16,482 nucleotides of DNA from JADJYF01 sp043782755 (GTDB taxonomy: Bacteria > Pseudomonadota > Gammaproteobacteria > Ga0077536), in contig JAYWAC010000097.1 of assembly GCA_043782755.1 (NCBI GenBank), positions 1-16,482 on the forward strand. The letters are read 5' to 3'. The notes under the pieces were generated by a model. The model was not told where the DNA came from and did not search any database. It worked only from the letters and a program-made list of their open reading frames with translations. Of this stretch, positions 1 through 8,180 are shown piece after piece (within the stretch, counting starts at the first letter, position 1; each line of letters starts with the position of its first letter). The position numbers and the translations under genes are program-made.

Positions 1-631
1 CGCCGCCACCTTGGCCACCCAGCGCGCTGAAGCCGCCGATCATCTGCACCACGAACCAGTAACCCAGCATCCAGAAGGCCGGGATGGCGAAGGTCGTGAC
101 GTAGAAGCCGAACCAGAACAGCATGTGAACGTTGACCCGTGGATAGAGCACCACATAGGCGCCCATCACGCCACCAATAGCGCCTGATGCACCGACCATG
201 GGAATCGCGGCGGCTGGATCGGCCGCCACCTGCAGCGCGGCGGCGGCCAGTCCGCACAATAGATAGAAGATCACGAAGCGACCGTGGCCCATGGCATCCT
301 CAACGTTATTGCCGAAGATCCACAAGAACCACATATTGCCGAGCAGGTGCATCCAGCCACCGTGCAGAAACATATGAGTCACCACCGTCGCCCAATTGCC
401 GCTAGCAGCGATCACGCACTGCGCATGGGGTCCGATCGGAACGCCGACGCCGGCCTGCAAGCGTCCCAGCAACTCGCCCGGTACCAGGCCCAGCGTGCAG
501 ATAGAACTTGCCAACGCCGGCTGACTGCCCAGCCCCTGCACCAGCATCCAGACCGCGATATTGAGCGCGACGATGGCCCAGGTCGCGTAGGGGGTGAGGA
601 TCTGCGGATTGTCGTCACGGATCGGCAACAT
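1..631 (-). CDS. Rhomboid family intramembrane serine protease (partial, C-terminus off the left edge)
   Basis: This is a multi-pass inner-membrane serine protease of the rhomboid family, which cleaves transmembrane segments of other membrane proteins. The visible 210 residues start MLPIRDDNP, the usual opening of this bacterial subfamily. A hydrophobic helix lies near 17-33. HGGWMHLLGNMWFLWIFGNN (90-109) contains the conserved H95/N99 oxyanion region. The nucleophile is Ser149 in GASGAIGG (147-154). The catalytic His in the later helix lies beyond the window edge, so completeness cannot be judged. The start is supported by an AGGA Shine-Dalgarno site, 8 nt upstream, that overlaps the TAG stop of the CoA-transferase gene. 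The two genes are 10 nt apart and should be co-transcribed and translationally coupled. The family call is firm; the substrate is unknown. Confidence 0.93.
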   Translation of the reverse strand, partial: MLPIRDDNPQILTPYATWAIVALNIAVWMLVQGLGSQPALASSICTLGLVPGELLGRLQAGVGVPIGPHAQCVIAASGNWATVVTHMFLHGGWMHLLGNMWFLWIFGNNVEDAMGHGRFVIFYLLCGLAAAALQVAADPAAAIPMVGASGAIGGVMGAYVVLYPRVNVHMLFWFGFYVTTFAIPAFWMLGYWFVVQMIGGFSALGGQGGG

Positions 632-641
632 GCGCTTCGTC

Positions 642-1847
642 CTAGCGGCTGGCGGACTTCAACACGCCGCGCGCGGCAAGGTCCGCGACCTGCGCCGGGC
701 TGTAACCGAGCAAGCCTTCCAGCACTTGGGCGTTGTGTTCGCCGAGCCGTGGCGCGACCAGCTCGGGCAACTGCGGCTGCGCCGAGAAACGCAGTGGAAA
801 ACCGGGGATGGCGAGCGGCCCCATGATCGGATCTACGATGCGCCGCACCGTGCCACGCGCGGTGAAATAGGGATGCTCCAGCGCCTCGACCGGACTCAAG
901 ACCGGTGCCGAAGGCACGCGATGGATTTCGAGATGGGCGAACACCGCGTCGTTGTCGGGGAAGGTCGCGAGCCAGGCCTCGATCAACGGGATCAATTGTG
1001 TCTGGTTAGACGCGCGCGTGTCGGCAACAGCAAAGCGCGCATCGTGTTCAAGATCCGCACGCTCCATGGCCGTACAGAGATTCTTCCACTGCGGCTGCAA
1101 GGCGAGGATGACCAGATAACCGCTTGGTCCCTTGAACACGCCGAAGGGACAGAGCAGCGCATGGTGATTGCCGCTGCGCATCGGCATATAGGCGCCCTTG
1201 CTTAGGGTATGGGCCTGCACCGCGATGTCCTGGAGATGGAACATGCAATCGATCATGGCGAGATCCAGCCACTGGCCTTCACCCGTGCGGCCGCGATGGA
1301 ACAAGGCATAACCGATAGCCGAGAAAGCATGCACACCGCTGCCAGTATCGGCGATCGCCAAACCAATGGGCTGCGGCGGGCCGTCGGCCGCGCCGGTCAT
1401 GTGCATGAGGCCGGCGAAGGCCTGCGCTGCCCAGTCGTAACCGGTCTTGTGGGACAGCGGACTCTCACGCCCGTAGGCCGACAGCGAGGCCATGATGATG
1501 TCGGGCTTGATGGCTTTGAGATCGGGATAAGTGAGTCGCTTCTTCTCCATCACGCCCGGCCCGAAGTTCTCCACCACCACGTCGACCTTGGCCACCAGCT
1601 CACGCACGATGGTGTCGGCGGCGGGGTCGCGCAGATCCAGACACAGGCTGTGCTTGCCGCGATTCTGTTGAATGAAATAGCCGCTGCAACCGTTGTCGGA
1701 ATAGGGCAGGCCACGCGAAGGATCGCCACCGGGCGCAAGTTCTACCTTGATGATCTCGGCACCCATCTCCGCCATCAGACGCGTGACGGTCGGGCCCGCT
1801 AGATATTGCGTGAAGTCGAGCACACGTATGCCGTCGAGGATCATCAT
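642..1847 (-). CDS. CaiB/BaiF family CoA-transferase (class III)
   Basis: Class III CoA-transferases move CoA between carboxylic acids through an aspartyl-CoA thioester intermediate in the cytoplasm. The N-terminus (LDGIRVLDFTQYLAGP, then MGAEIIKVE) is the family signature. GGDPSRG and QNRGKHSLCLDL follow, and VVVENFGPGV is the conserved loop. The catalytic Asp is D167 in IADTGSG, close to the D169 position of formyl-CoA transferase. The length of 401 aa is normal. An upstream in-frame ATG at 1907 would add 20 residues, but it has no ribosome site and the family homology begins at MILDGI, so I start at 1847 (1844 is equally possible). It precedes the rhomboid gene by 10 nt. The substrate is unknown; neighbours hint at an organic-acid or aromatic catabolic role. 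Confidence 0.93.
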   Translation of the reverse strand: MMILDGIRVLDFTQYLAGPTVTRLMAEMGAEIIKVELAPGGDPSRGLPYSDNGCSGYFIQQNRGKHSLCLDLRDPAADTIVRELVAKVDVVVENFGPGVMEKKRLTYPDLKAIKPDIIMASLSAYGRESPLSHKTGYDWAAQAFAGLMHMTGAADGPPQPIGLAIADTGSGVHAFSAIGYALFHRGRTGEGQWLDLAMIDCMFHLQDIAVQAHTLSKGAYMPMRSGNHHALLCPFGVFKGPSGYLVILALQPQWKNLCTAMERADLEHDARFAVADTRASNQTQLIPLIEAWLATFPDNDAVFAHLEIHRVPSAPVLSPVEALEHPYFTARGTVRRIVDPIMGPLAIPGFPLRFSAQPQLPELVAPRLGEHNAQVLEGLLGYSPAQVADLAARGVLKSASR

Positions 1848-1978
1848 GGCATCAATCCGGAGCAGGTCTGCGCGAATAGAAATAGTGACGCGAGTGTACA
1901 CGGCCATTTGCGCGTTGCGGGTGGACCACGCTGCGTCGACAATAGCGACGCCTCAACACGCTAACGAGTCGTCCCGCC

Positions 1979-2413
1979 ATGACTGAACCTGTCCAGGTCG
2001 ATGCCATCGCCCACGCCATCCAGCTCGCGGTCACGCCGGTATTCCTGCTGGCCGGTGTCGGCGCAATGTTGTCGGTGATGGCGAACCGTCTGGCGCGCAT
2101 CATCGATCGCGGCCGTGTGTTGCATGACCGGCGTCATCACGAACAGTCCGAGGCGCGCGACATCGATGTGGAACTCAGCGTGATCGACCACCGCATGCGG
2201 GTGGTCAACACCGCGATTTCGCTGTGCACCTTGTGCGCACTGCTGATCTGCGCGGTGGTGGCGGTGTTGTTCCTCGGCACCATCACTGCGCGTGGCAATG
2301 CCACCGCCATCGCCGTGCTCTTTATCGCCGCCATGGCCTGCCTGATCGGCGCGCTGCTGGCCTTTCTGGTCGAGATCTACATGGCGACGGTCAAGGTCTC
2401 GTTGCGCCGTTGA
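1979..2413 (+). CDS. DUF2721-type small membrane protein
   Basis: A 144-aa integral membrane protein with three predicted helices (about 15-35, 77-99 and 108-132). A charged loop (about 36-75) carries the ANRLARIIDRGRVL segment typical of DUF2721 proteins. The family has no established function. Start MTEPVQVDAI is the natural one because the first helix follows immediately, although no good Shine-Dalgarno sequence precedes it. It is transcribed divergently from the CoA-transferase and ends 21 nt from the convergent SnoaL-like gene. The family assignment is from recall of the sequence pattern and is fairly secure; any role would be a guess. Confidence 0.85.
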   Translation: MTEPVQVDAIAHAIQLAVTPVFLLAGVGAMLSVMANRLARIIDRGRVLHDRRHHEQSEARDIDVELSVIDHRMRVVNTAISLCTLCALLICAVVAVLFLGTITARGNATAIAVLFIAAMACLIGALLAFLVEIYMATVKVSLRR

Positions 2414-2434
2414 CGCAGCGCGTGTTCGCGGCGT

Positions 2435-2959
2435 TCAACGCGGCGCCTGGGCGCTCATGATCCAGTTGATCACATCGTCACCATCGCGACGGCCCCAGAC
2501 CCCGATCTCGCCACGCCCGCGCGCGCCCTGCACGGCATCGACCCGTCGCCATTCGGTCGCCACCACGCGATGGGCAATCTTCCAGGCGCCGTCGCGACAC
2601 TCGAATCTATCGACATAGCGGATACCCATCACGTCGTCCTTGCCGTTGCCGGCGCCGTCCTCGCGCCGGTGATAGGCAACCGCATAAGTTTCGGCGCGGG
2701 CGAGTTCGCCGTCGATCTCGATCAGCATATTGCCCATGAAGTGCTGGGTGACAGTCCAACGGGCGAGAAAGCTGGCGGCGGCGGCGATGAATTCATCGAC
2801 CGTGCCCTTCATCGAACCGTGGTCATCATAGGCATCGGGGTGATAACAGGACCGCACCAGATCGAAATCCATGCGATCGATGCCGCGCGCATAGCGGTAG
2901 ATGACATCGGCAATCTCCTGGCGCGCGATGAGTTGCGTGATGGCGTTCGATGTGGACAT
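2435..2959 (-). CDS. SnoaL-like / NTF2-fold protein (nuclear transport factor 2 family)
   Basis: A 174-aa soluble protein with the SnoaL_4-type opening: ITQLIARQEIADVIYRYARG (6-25) followed by IDRMDFDLVRSCYHPDAYDD. The later strand YAVAYHRR and the terminal FECRDGAWKIAHRVVATEWRR also fit. This cone-shaped fold is used by ketosteroid-isomerase-like and dehydratase-like enzymes and by ring-hydroxylase beta subunits. Members with this pattern are common next to catabolic genes, but few have a known reaction. The start is strongly supported by AGGAG five nt before the ATG. It is divergent from the deacetylase gene and convergent with the DUF2721 gene, so it is probably monocistronic. The substrate cannot be assigned. 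Confidence 0.88.
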   Translation of the reverse strand: MSTSNAITQLIARQEIADVIYRYARGIDRMDFDLVRSCYHPDAYDDHGSMKGTVDEFIAAAASFLARWTVTQHFMGNMLIEIDGELARAETYAVAYHRREDGAGNGKDDVMGIRYVDRFECRDGAWKIAHRVVATEWRRVDAVQGARGRGEIGVWGRRDGDDVINWIMSAQAPR

Positions 2960-3098
2960 AGAGGCTCCTCCCCAGACTGCAGGTCATGGTGATCTTGTCA
3001 GGCCATGCTAGCGCGTCATGTCCTCGTCCGCACCGCGCGCCACGGCGGAAGTTGCACGTATACTCGCGCAAGGTTTACGCAACGCGAGGGAGATCGCC

Positions 3099-3989
3099 GT
3101 GTCCGAACACCGCTTGTCCTGCTGCATCACCTTTGATTTCGACGGACTGTCCTCATGGATCGGATCGCTGAAGTCCAATAATCCCAGCACCATCTCGCGC
3201 GGCCAGTTCGGCGCGGTGGCGGTGCCACGACTGCTGGCGCTGTTGAAGGAACGCGGCATACGCGCGAGCTTCGCCGTGCCGGGTCATACCGCCTACGCCT
3301 ATCCGCGCCTGGTGGAAGCTATCGCCCAGCACGGCCACGAACTGCTGCACCACGGCTGGGTGCATGAGAACCCGGCGAGCTTCGACGAGGCCGGCGAGCG
3401 CAATGTGTTGGAGCAAGGACTGAAAGCACTGGAGCGCGTGGTCGGCATCCGCCCGCGTGGCTACCGTTCACCAGCCTGGGACTTGAGCACGCGCAGTGTC
3501 GATCTGCTGCTCGAATACGGTTTCGAATACGACTCGAGCTGCATGGGCCATGACTTCTTTCCCTATTACCTGCGCAGCGGTGACCAGTGGTCGCTGGACG
3601 GCCCCTATCACTTTGGCATCACCACCGCGCTGGTCGAGATGCCGGTGACTTGGAGTCTCGACGACTTCCCGCCGGCCGAATTCGTGCTCGGCATGAATAC
3701 CGGTCTGCAGGCGCCCTCGCAGATGGAAGAAAACTGGCGCGCCGATTTCGATTACGCCCATCGCGATCACCCCGGCGGGGTCTTCATCCTCACCCTGCAT
3801 CCACAAACCATTGCTCGCGGCCGCTACTTCCTCATGCTGGAACGGCTGCTCGACTACTACGCGCAGCACGACGGCGTGGTATTCGAAGCGATGGGTGACT
3901 ATGTGACACGTTGGAAAACCGCCAATCCGGTCGATAAATGGCAAGCGGCCAATCCGGATCTGAGCGGCGCCCACGCTATCGAGTTCTGA
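3099..3989 (+). CDS. Polysaccharide deacetylase family protein (CE4 fold, HP0310/PgdA-like)
   Basis: A 296-aa NodB-homology (CE4) metal-dependent amidohydrolase. The first strand CCITFDFDG holds D13/D15, and LLHHGWVHENP holds H85 and H89 as the zinc histidines. RGYRSPAWD is motif 3 and FILTLHPQ is the late His motif. This Asp/His spacing closely matches what I recall for Helicobacter pylori HP0310 (D14, H86, H90, about 293 aa). An in-frame ATG at 3018 would add 27 residues but lacks a ribosome site. The GTG at 3099 has GAGGGAG about 7 nt upstream, and a TATACT -10-like hexamer lies at about 3059 inside the longer reading, so I prefer GTG. Members deacetylate glycans or open cyclic imides. The downstream GT9/GtrA genes favour a glycan role, but this is not proven. 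Confidence 0.88.
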   Translation: MSEHRLSCCITFDFDGLSSWIGSLKSNNPSTISRGQFGAVAVPRLLALLKERGIRASFAVPGHTAYAYPRLVEAIAQHGHELLHHGWVHENPASFDEAGERNVLEQGLKALERVVGIRPRGYRSPAWDLSTRSVDLLLEYGFEYDSSCMGHDFFPYYLRSGDQWSLDGPYHFGITTALVEMPVTWSLDDFPPAEFVLGMNTGLQAPSQMEENWRADFDYAHRDHPGGVFILTLHPQTIARGRYFLMLERLLDYYAQHDGVVFEAMGDYVTRWKTANPVDKWQAANPDLSGAHAIEF

Positions 3990-4055
3990 GTTCAACAGCA
4001 GGCATGGGCCATGCCCCATCATGCCGGTGGCGGTGTGGGCGCGAGGGTGATGACG

Positions 4056-5297
4056 ATGATGAATCCGGGTGCGATGCGCGCAGTCGACTATTGGGTCGGC
4101 GTGCCCGCCTGTTTCCTGCTGACCTGTGTGCGACGCGCGGCGCGCTGGGTGACGGAACGCCTAGGTGTTAGGACTTCGCCGACAGTCGCGTCACCGCGCA
4201 ACATCCTGGTCATCGAACTGGTGGAAATGGGCGTGCTGGTGATCGCCTATCCGGCGCTGCGCAAATTACGCGCGTTGTATCCCGACGCGCGCATCCACTT
4301 CCTGTGCTTTACGCAGATCCGTTCGAGCATAGACATGCTCGGCATCCTCGCGGCAGAGGACGTGCTGACCATCGATGGCGCCTCGCCCTGGACCCTGCTG
4401 CGCGACACATGGCGCTTCCTGTGGACGGCACGCCGGCGAGGCATCGATACCGTGCTCAATTTCGAGAGCTTCGTGCGCTACAGCACCATTCTTTCTTTTC
4501 TGTCGGGCGCAAGGCGACGGGTCGGCTTTCATCGCTTCCTGCAGGAAGGTATCTACACCGGTGATCTGTTGACCGACAAGGTCGCGTTCAATGCCCACAT
4601 CCATACCGCCCATACGTTTCTCGACCTGGTCCATGCGCTGCACGCGCCGCCGGGTCAGATTCCGGCGGTCAAACGCCGCTACGTCGATGACGACTTAAGC
4701 GTACCCGCGCTACACACTGATGAGGCCACCGCCAAGGCCTTGTGGGCCAAGCTGCGTGGTTTCCATCCTGAGCTGGTGCCAGGCAAACGCCTGGTCATCG
4801 TCAATCCCAATGCCAGCGAACTGCTGTTATTACGCAAGCTGCCGGTGGAGAAATACGCCGCGCTGGTGCGTCGCCTGTTGTCCGACCCAGACATCTTCGT
4901 CGCCATCACCGGTGTCGCAGGCGAGAAGCCCGATGCCGATTTCATTCGTCGCGAAGTCGACGATGCGCGCGCCATCGATCTGACCGGTGCCACCTCGTTG
5001 ATGGAGCTGTTACACCTGTTCAATCTCGCCGAGATGGTGATCACCAACGATTCCGGCCCGGCCCATTTCGCCTGTCTGACCGGCGCTCACATCGTGGTGT
5101 TCTTCGGCCCGGAAACACCCGAGCGCTTCCGCCCGCTGTCGCGGCGCAGCGATGTGGTCTACGCCGGGCTGTCCTGTAGTCCTTGTGTCAGCGCCTATAA
5201 CCAGCGCCTCACGCCCTGCAACGACAACCAGTGCCTCAAGATCCTGACCGTCGACGACATCTATGCCTTGTTGCGGCGACGGTTGTATCCAGCCTGA
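4056..5297 (+). CDS. Glycosyltransferase family 9 (heptosyltransferase-like)
   Basis: A GT-B enzyme of the ADP-heptose:LPS heptosyltransferase family, expected to add a sugar to an envelope glycan at the cytoplasmic face. A hydrophobic N-terminal segment with DYWVGVPACFLLTCV (about 11-25) should anchor it. The first Rossmann strand is NILVIELVEMGVLVIAYPAL. The nucleotide-sugar loop is TNDSGPAHFA (from N331) followed by VVFFGPETPERFRPL, and a Cys-containing tail (SCSPCVS) follows. I start at ATG 4056 because GAGGG lies 8 nt upstream; in-frame ATGs at 4011, 4050 and 4059 are alternatives. It lies about 66 nt after the deacetylase and 10 nt before the GtrA gene. The Asp usual after MG in the first loop is absent (see findings). 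The acceptor and donor are unknown. Confidence 0.9.
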   Translation: MMNPGAMRAVDYWVGVPACFLLTCVRRAARWVTERLGVRTSPTVASPRNILVIELVEMGVLVIAYPALRKLRALYPDARIHFLCFTQIRSSIDMLGILAAEDVLTIDGASPWTLLRDTWRFLWTARRRGIDTVLNFESFVRYSTILSFLSGARRRVGFHRFLQEGIYTGDLLTDKVAFNAHIHTAHTFLDLVHALHAPPGQIPAVKRRYVDDDLSVPALHTDEATAKALWAKLRGFHPELVPGKRLVIVNPNASELLLLRKLPVEKYAALVRRLLSDPDIFVAITGVAGEKPDADFIRREVDDARAIDLTGATSLMELLHLFNLAEMVITNDSGPAHFACLTGAHIVVFFGPETPERFRPLSRRSDVVYAGLSCSPCVSAYNQRLTPCNDNQCLKILTVDDIYALLRRRLYPA

Positions 5298-5307
5298 GGG
5301 TGTCATC

Positions 5308-5760
5308 ATGAACGCACGCTTCGAGACGTCCCGCCTGATGGCATGTTTACCGGCACGCCTGCGCCAGCGCGGCGTCCACGAGTTCCTGAAATTCTGTGTG
5401 GTCGGTGGCTCGGGAGTTGGTGTCAATCTCGGCATCTATGCGGCCGCGACGCGCGGCTTCGATCTCGCGCCGGCCTGGGCCTCACCGCTAGCTATCGAGA
5501 TTTCGCTGCTCGGCAATTTTCTCGCCAACGAACGGTGGACTTTCCAAGCGCGCGCGCTGAGTACTTCCTTGCCGCAGCGACTCGGCACCTATCACGCCGT
5601 GTGTCTGGCCGGCGGCGCCATCAACTATGGCGTACTGCTGTGGCTGGTGCAGCGTGGTTGGTGGGACATCTGGGCCAACCTGATAGGCATCGCACTCGGC
5701 GTCGGCGCCAAGTTCATCGCCAGCACGGGCTGGACCTGGCGTGAACCTTCGCCACCTTGA
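5308..5760 (+). CDS. GtrA-like membrane protein
   Basis: A 150-aa protein with four predicted membrane helices (about 27-46, 58-74, 97-115 and 121-140). It carries the GtrA signatures FLKFCVVGGSGVGVN (26-40) and NFLANERWTF (70-79). GtrA proteins are thought to flip or present polyprenyl-phosphate-linked sugars for modification of O-antigen, teichoic acid or arabinogalactan. The start is set by GAGGG seven nt upstream of the ATG, overlapping the end of the GT9 gene. The 10-nt junction implies translational coupling, so the GT9 enzyme and this carrier probably act in the same glycan step. No GT2 (GtrB-like) partner is visible in the window. Confidence 0.92.
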   Translation: MNARFETSRLMACLPARLRQRGVHEFLKFCVVGGSGVGVNLGIYAAATRGFDLAPAWASPLAIEISLLGNFLANERWTFQARALSTSLPQRLGTYHAVCLAGGAINYGVLLWLVQRGWWDIWANLIGIALGVGAKFIASTGWTWREPSPP

Positions 5761-5779
5761 GTCGCGCGCGCGTCGCGTG

Positions 5780-6946
5780 ATGTCGCGCAGCCAGGTGGTG
5801 TTGCCGGCACTGACCGGCCTGCTGCTGTGCGCTTGCGTGACCATCAACGCGCAGTGCGCCGCGCCGCGCGACGATGAACAGTCACTGGTCGACCTCGGTC
5901 GCGCGCTGTTTTTCGATCGCAATCTCTCACTCCATCGCAGCCAGTCCTGCGCCACCTGCCATGATCCCGCCCATGGCTTCGTCGACAGCCGCGACAATGG
6001 CGTGAGCGGCGCCGTGTCGCTCGGTAGCGATGGCCGAGCACGCGGCGACCGTAACGCGCCGAGTGCAGCCTATGCGGCTCTGGTGCCGCCGTTCGCGCGC
6101 GACACCGAGGGCAATTATGTCGGCGGTCTGTTCCACGATGGACGAGCGCGCGATCTGGCCGAACAGGCCGGCCAGCCGATCTTGAACCCGCTCGAGATGC
6201 AGATGCCTGATGCCACGGCGGTGGTGGCGCGGGTGCGCGAAAACCCAGGCTATGTGGCGGCCTTCAAGGCCCGCTACGGTGCTCACTTGTTCGATGACGA
6301 ACAGGCAGCCTTTGACGCCCTCCGCGAGGCCCTCGCCGCGTTTGAACGCACGCCGCTGTTCGTCGCCTTTGATTCGCGCTACGACCGTTATCTGCGCGGT
6401 GAAGTGAAACTGACTGCGGACGAGGAACAAGGTCGCACGCTGTTCTTCTCCACGCTCACCAACTGCGTCAGCTGTCATCTGCTCAAGAGCACCTCCTTGG
6501 GCCAGCACGAGACCTTCACCAACTACCACTATTTCAATATCGGCGTTCCCGCCAACCCGACGGTGCGACGCGTGAATGGCCAGCCAGCCGGGTACATCGA
6601 TGGTGGCCTGCGGGATAATCTGGCGGTCAAGGATGATGCGCAAAGCGGCAAGTTCCGCGTGCCGTCCTTACGCAATGTCGCCGTCACCGCGCCCTATATG
6701 CATAACGGGGTATTCAAGGATCTGTACACCGCGATCTTTTTCTACAACCAGCATCTAGTGAAGAACGCGCAGAACGCCGTCAACCCCGAAACCGGCCAGC
6801 GCTGGGACCCGCCCGAAGTACCAACCACCGTCGATCGCGACAAGCTCACTCAAGGCCAGCCCTTGGACGAGGAGCGTATCGCACTCATCATCGCCTTCCT
6901 CAAGACCTTGACCGACCAGCGCCTTGAGCCCTTGTTGAAAAAATGA
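5780..6946 (+). CDS. Di-haem cytochrome c peroxidase / MauG family protein
   Basis: A periplasmic c-type di-haem protein. The signal sequence VVLPALTGLLLCACVTINA is followed by the mature domain. The first haem site is CATCH (57-61) and the second CVSCH (229-233). Conserved family segments are LGRALFFDRNLS, FHDGRARDL, ILNPLEM, FRVPSLRNVAVTAPYMHNG (about 293-311) and a C-terminal IIAFLKTL. CcpA-type members reduce H2O2 with electrons from small cytochromes; MauG-type members oxidise proteins or substrates. The two cannot be separated here by eye. ATG 5780 is used; an in-frame GTG at 5741 would overlap the GtrA gene by 20 nt. Neither has a strong ribosome site, so expression may rely on coupling to the upstream gene. 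A lipobox-like LCAC is present but atypical, so lipoprotein status is open. Confidence 0.92.
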   Translation: MSRSQVVLPALTGLLLCACVTINAQCAAPRDDEQSLVDLGRALFFDRNLSLHRSQSCATCHDPAHGFVDSRDNGVSGAVSLGSDGRARGDRNAPSAAYAALVPPFARDTEGNYVGGLFHDGRARDLAEQAGQPILNPLEMQMPDATAVVARVRENPGYVAAFKARYGAHLFDDEQAAFDALREALAAFERTPLFVAFDSRYDRYLRGEVKLTADEEQGRTLFFSTLTNCVSCHLLKSTSLGQHETFTNYHYFNIGVPANPTVRRVNGQPAGYIDGGLRDNLAVKDDAQSGKFRVPSLRNVAVTAPYMHNGVFKDLYTAIFFYNQHLVKNAQNAVNPETGQRWDPPEVPTTVDRDKLTQGQPLDEERIALIIAFLKTLTDQRLEPLLKK

Positions 6947-6950
6947 CGCG

Positions 6951-6966
6951 CTCAAGGCACCTTGAG
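6951..6966. repeat. Perfect short inverted repeat between peroxidase and epoxide hydrolase genes
   Basis: CTCAAGG and CCTTGAG flank a two-base centre, forming a 16-bp palindrome just after the peroxidase stop codon and about 40 nt before the epoxide hydrolase start. It lacks a T-run, so it is not a classical terminator. It could be an operator, an mRNA processing or pausing element, or chance. Confidence 0.4.
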
Positions 6967-7005
6967 TCGCCGCCCACATCGGTCAGCCACCAACAGGAGT
7001 CCACC

Positions 7006-8148
7006 ATGACCACAGTGAAGAAGTTTCGCATCAGGGTTCAAAAAAGTGCGCTGACCGATCTCAAACGTCGCTTAAGCAATATCCGCTGGCCGGAACGCGA
7101 AACCGTGGGCGGTTGGAGTCAGGGCATTCCCTTGTCCTATATGCGCGATCTGGTCGACTACTGGCGCGACGGTTACGACTGGAATCGCTGCCAGGAGGAG
7201 TTGAATGCCCTGCCGCAGTTCATGACTGAAATAGACGGCCTGGACATCCATTTCCTGCACATCAAGTCGCCGCACAGGAACGCCATGCCGATGATCATGA
7301 CTCACGGCTGGCCAGGTTCGATCCTTGAATTCATGAAGGTCATCGGCCCGCTCTCCGACCCCGAAGCGTTTGGCGGCAAGGGCGAGGACGCCTTCCATCT
7401 CGTCATTCCGACCCTGCCGGGCTTTGGCTGGTCGGGCAAACCCAAGCTGCCGGGTTGGGGCATCGAGCACATCGGTCGCGCCTGGGGTCAGCTCATGGCG
7501 CGCTTGGGCTACAAGAAATGGGTCGCGCAGGGCGGTGACTGGGGTTCGGCGGTGACCCATTGCATCGGCCTGTCGGAGACCGAGCACTGTATTGCCATGC
7601 ATACCAACATGCCGCTCTTGTCACCGAGCCCGGCGCTGCTCGACAACATGACGGACCAGGAAAAATCGGCGCGGGCCGGCATTCAGCATTACTTCGACTG
7701 GGACTCGGGCTATTCCAAGGAACAAAGCACGCGCCCCCAGACGGTGGGCTATGGTCTGGTCGATTCGCCAGTCGCGCAGTGCGCCTGGATCATGGAGAAA
7801 TTCTGGGCCTGGACCGACAGCAACGGCCACCCGGAAAACGTCTTGAGCCGCGACGAGCTGCTCGACAACGTCATGATGTACTGGCTACCGGCGGCGGGCG
7901 CCTCGGCGGCGCGTATCTACTGGCAGTCCTTCAGCGTCCTGCTGGCGGAGAAGCCGGCTATTCACATTCCGGTCGGCGCCAGCATCTATCCCCACGAGAT
8001 CTTCCGTGCATCACGACGCTGGTGCGAAGAGCGCTACAAGCAGCTCATCCATTACAACGTGCTGCCCAAGGGTGGCCACTTCGCGGCTTTTGAACAACCC
8101 GAAGTGTTCATCAACGAAGTGCGCACCTGCTTCCGCCAGGTGCGTTGA
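7006..8148 (+). CDS. Epoxide hydrolase family protein (EHN domain, alpha/beta hydrolase)
   Basis: A 380-aa alpha/beta hydrolase with an N-terminal EHN cap (about 5-115: FRIRVQKSALTDLKRRLSNI, then WPE and the WQ..ELN-type segment). HGWPGS (100-105) supplies the oxyanion HG. The nucleophile is Asp178 in QGGDWGS, and His358 in GGHFAAFEQP is the general base. These members hydrolyse epoxides to diols, as in the juvenile-hormone and microsomal epoxide hydrolase group. The start is decided by AGGAG six nt before ATG 7006; an in-frame ATG at 6943 overlaps the peroxidase stop and lacks a site. Length is normal. It lies 59 nt after the peroxidase. The substrate is unknown; no monooxygenase that would make an epoxide is adjacent. 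Confidence 0.93.
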   Translation: MTTVKKFRIRVQKSALTDLKRRLSNIRWPERETVGGWSQGIPLSYMRDLVDYWRDGYDWNRCQEELNALPQFMTEIDGLDIHFLHIKSPHRNAMPMIMTHGWPGSILEFMKVIGPLSDPEAFGGKGEDAFHLVIPTLPGFGWSGKPKLPGWGIEHIGRAWGQLMARLGYKKWVAQGGDWGSAVTHCIGLSETEHCIAMHTNMPLLSPSPALLDNMTDQEKSARAGIQHYFDWDSGYSKEQSTRPQTVGYGLVDSPVAQCAWIMEKFWAWTDSNGHPENVLSRDELLDNVMMYWLPAAGASAARIYWQSFSVLLAEKPAIHIPVGASIYPHEIFRASRRWCEERYKQLIHYNVLPKGGHFAAFEQPEVFINEVRTCFRQVR

Positions 8149-8180
8149 GCCGCACAGCCCGCGATCGATCATGATCCCCC

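Noticed and set aside
3018..3098. N-terminal extension of the deacetylase from the ATG at 3018
   Set aside because: No ribosome site, and the metal-ligand positions fit the GTG start at 3099 better.
5927..6643. 238-codon open frame on the minus strand inside the peroxidase gene
   Set aside because: Antisense shadow of a clearly coding gene in GC-rich DNA; no family resemblance.
5753..6970. 13-bp direct repeat CACCTTGAGTCGC at 5753-5765 and 6958-6970, on both sides of the peroxidase gene
   Set aside because: One or two such matches are expected by chance in a GC-rich 16-kb window; there are no other signs of a mobile element.
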